DNA of 42,657 nucleotides, taken from an uncultured Mollicutes bacterium (GTDB lineage: Bacteria > Bacillota_I > Bacilli_A > Acholeplasmatales > Anaeroplasmataceae). Location of the stretch: contig CAMWKG010000015.1 of the NCBI GenBank assembly GCA_947174785.1, positions 1-42,657 of the forward strand. Direction: 5' to 3'. The position numbers and the translations under genes were made by a program. Below the pieces are notes generated by a model. The model was not told the origin of the DNA. It saw only the letters and a program-made list of their open reading frames with translations, and did no database searches. Shown piece after piece: positions 42,384-42,657 of the stretch (its first letter is position 1; each line of letters starts with the position of its first letter).

Positions 42384-42412
42384 AAAAAAGCTCAACACAT
42401 ATGTGTCAAGCT
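42384..42412 (-). terminator. Terminator of the partial gene at the right edge
   Basis: AGCTCAACACAT (42389-42400) pairs with ATGTGTCAAGCT (42401-42412), with two G-U pairs and ACACATATGTGT at the centre. On the minus strand TTTTTT follows (complement of 42383-42388). Confidence 0.85.
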
Positions 42413-42417
42413 CGTTC

Positions 42418-42657
42418 TCAACTTTTATTTTGATAACAAATTTTTTTAAATGATTCAATAAATTCTGTATTGCCACAATTTTTTAAAGATCTATTATAGC
42501 TATTATTCTTATTAAGAATTACTAGTCTTCCATCACTTTCAAGTCTTTTAATGCAATCTTTTTTCGTTTCATTTCCTTGTTTTAATGCAGCATAGATATA
42601 CTCCTTCCATATTGCACCCCATATTAATATAATCCTTCTATCTTTCTTTTCTTCAGT
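42418..42657 (-). CDS. Unknown protein, C-terminal 79 residues only
   Basis: The gene enters from the right edge with an open frame to the TGA at 42418-42420. The visible part (TEEKKDRRIILIWGAIWKEY ... ESFKKICYQNKS) is charged and soluble, with a Trp-rich helix near its start. The family was not recognised. The reading frame and terminator support a real gene; the start lies outside the window. Confidence 0.65.
   Translation of the reverse strand, partial: TEEKKDRRIILIWGAIWKEYIYAALKQGNETKKDCIKRLESDGRLVILNKNNSYNRSLKNCGNTEFIESFKKICYQNKS

Noticed and set aside
1-42657. Mollicute genetic code (TGA as Trp)
   Set aside because: TGA ends several genes at sensible places and Trp codons are TGG in dnaG, rpoD and glyQS.
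1-42657. CRISPR array or tandem repeat array
   Set aside because: No set of evenly spaced short repeats was seen; the only repeated DNA is the 540-bp pair, the aminopeptidase tails and the IS ends.

Overview
The window is a 42.7-kb piece of a low-GC Gram-positive (Bacillota) chromosome. AT-rich genes, AGGAGG-type ribosome sites, TTGACA/TATAAT promoters and the glyQS-dnaG-rpoD-trmK gene order all point there. TGA is a normal stop (for example at the end of the ABC ATPase at 16900), so this is not a code-4 mollicute. A long insert in PotA, which I recall also from mycoplasma PotA proteins, would fit an Erysipelotrichia/Mollicutes-like relative. A pectin methylesterase and a GH105-type lipoprotein suggest a plant-fibre-rich gut habitat. 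These placements are inference.

Layout. 141-3838: a family 2 glycosyltransferase, the membrane pair SpmA/SpmB and an M18 aminopeptidase. 3844-8389: a rearranged islet at the 3' end of the aminopeptidase gene. It holds an exactly duplicated 540-bp segment with a small membrane-protein gene, a secreted cysteine-peptidase-like protein, a displaced and synonymously diverged copy of the aminopeptidase 3' end, and an IS1182-family element with a frameshifted transposase. 8585-14391: a housekeeping operon read leftward (glyQS, dnaG, rpoD, trmK, esterase). 14606-17622: a MacB-like ABC exporter. 17741-20513: an HD-domain protein, a DUF697-like membrane protein with a partner, and a cytoplasmic-looking pectinesterase.

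20615-25514 is a polyamine uptake operon (XRE-cupin regulator, potA, potB, potC, potD) with repeated GTTTAG/CTAAAC operator elements at its promoter. 25689-31925 holds a 104-residue orphan protein divergent from a candidate small RNA, a cupin, a broken small membrane gene, two flavodoxin-like reductases (one divergent from an HxlR regulator), a MATE pump, and a CaCA antiporter plus mntP behind a likely yybP-ykoY manganese riboswitch. 32018-36564 holds a Nudix hydrolase, tRNA-Pro(CGG), a GH105-like lipoprotein and an NCS2 permease.

From 36826 to the end the content is accessory: an XRE regulator with two matching operators and a polytopic membrane protein, an unexplained AT-rich intergenic segment, a zinc-ribbon membrane protein, an ADP-ribosylglycohydrolase, a large Sel1-repeat protein and the 3' end of an unknown gene. 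The strongest leads are the att-like aminopeptidase junction, the insulation features of the IS element, the PotA insert, the riboswitch with its mutually exclusive terminator, and the uncharacterised RNA near 26054-26166. All assignments are from reading the sequence; no database search was run.
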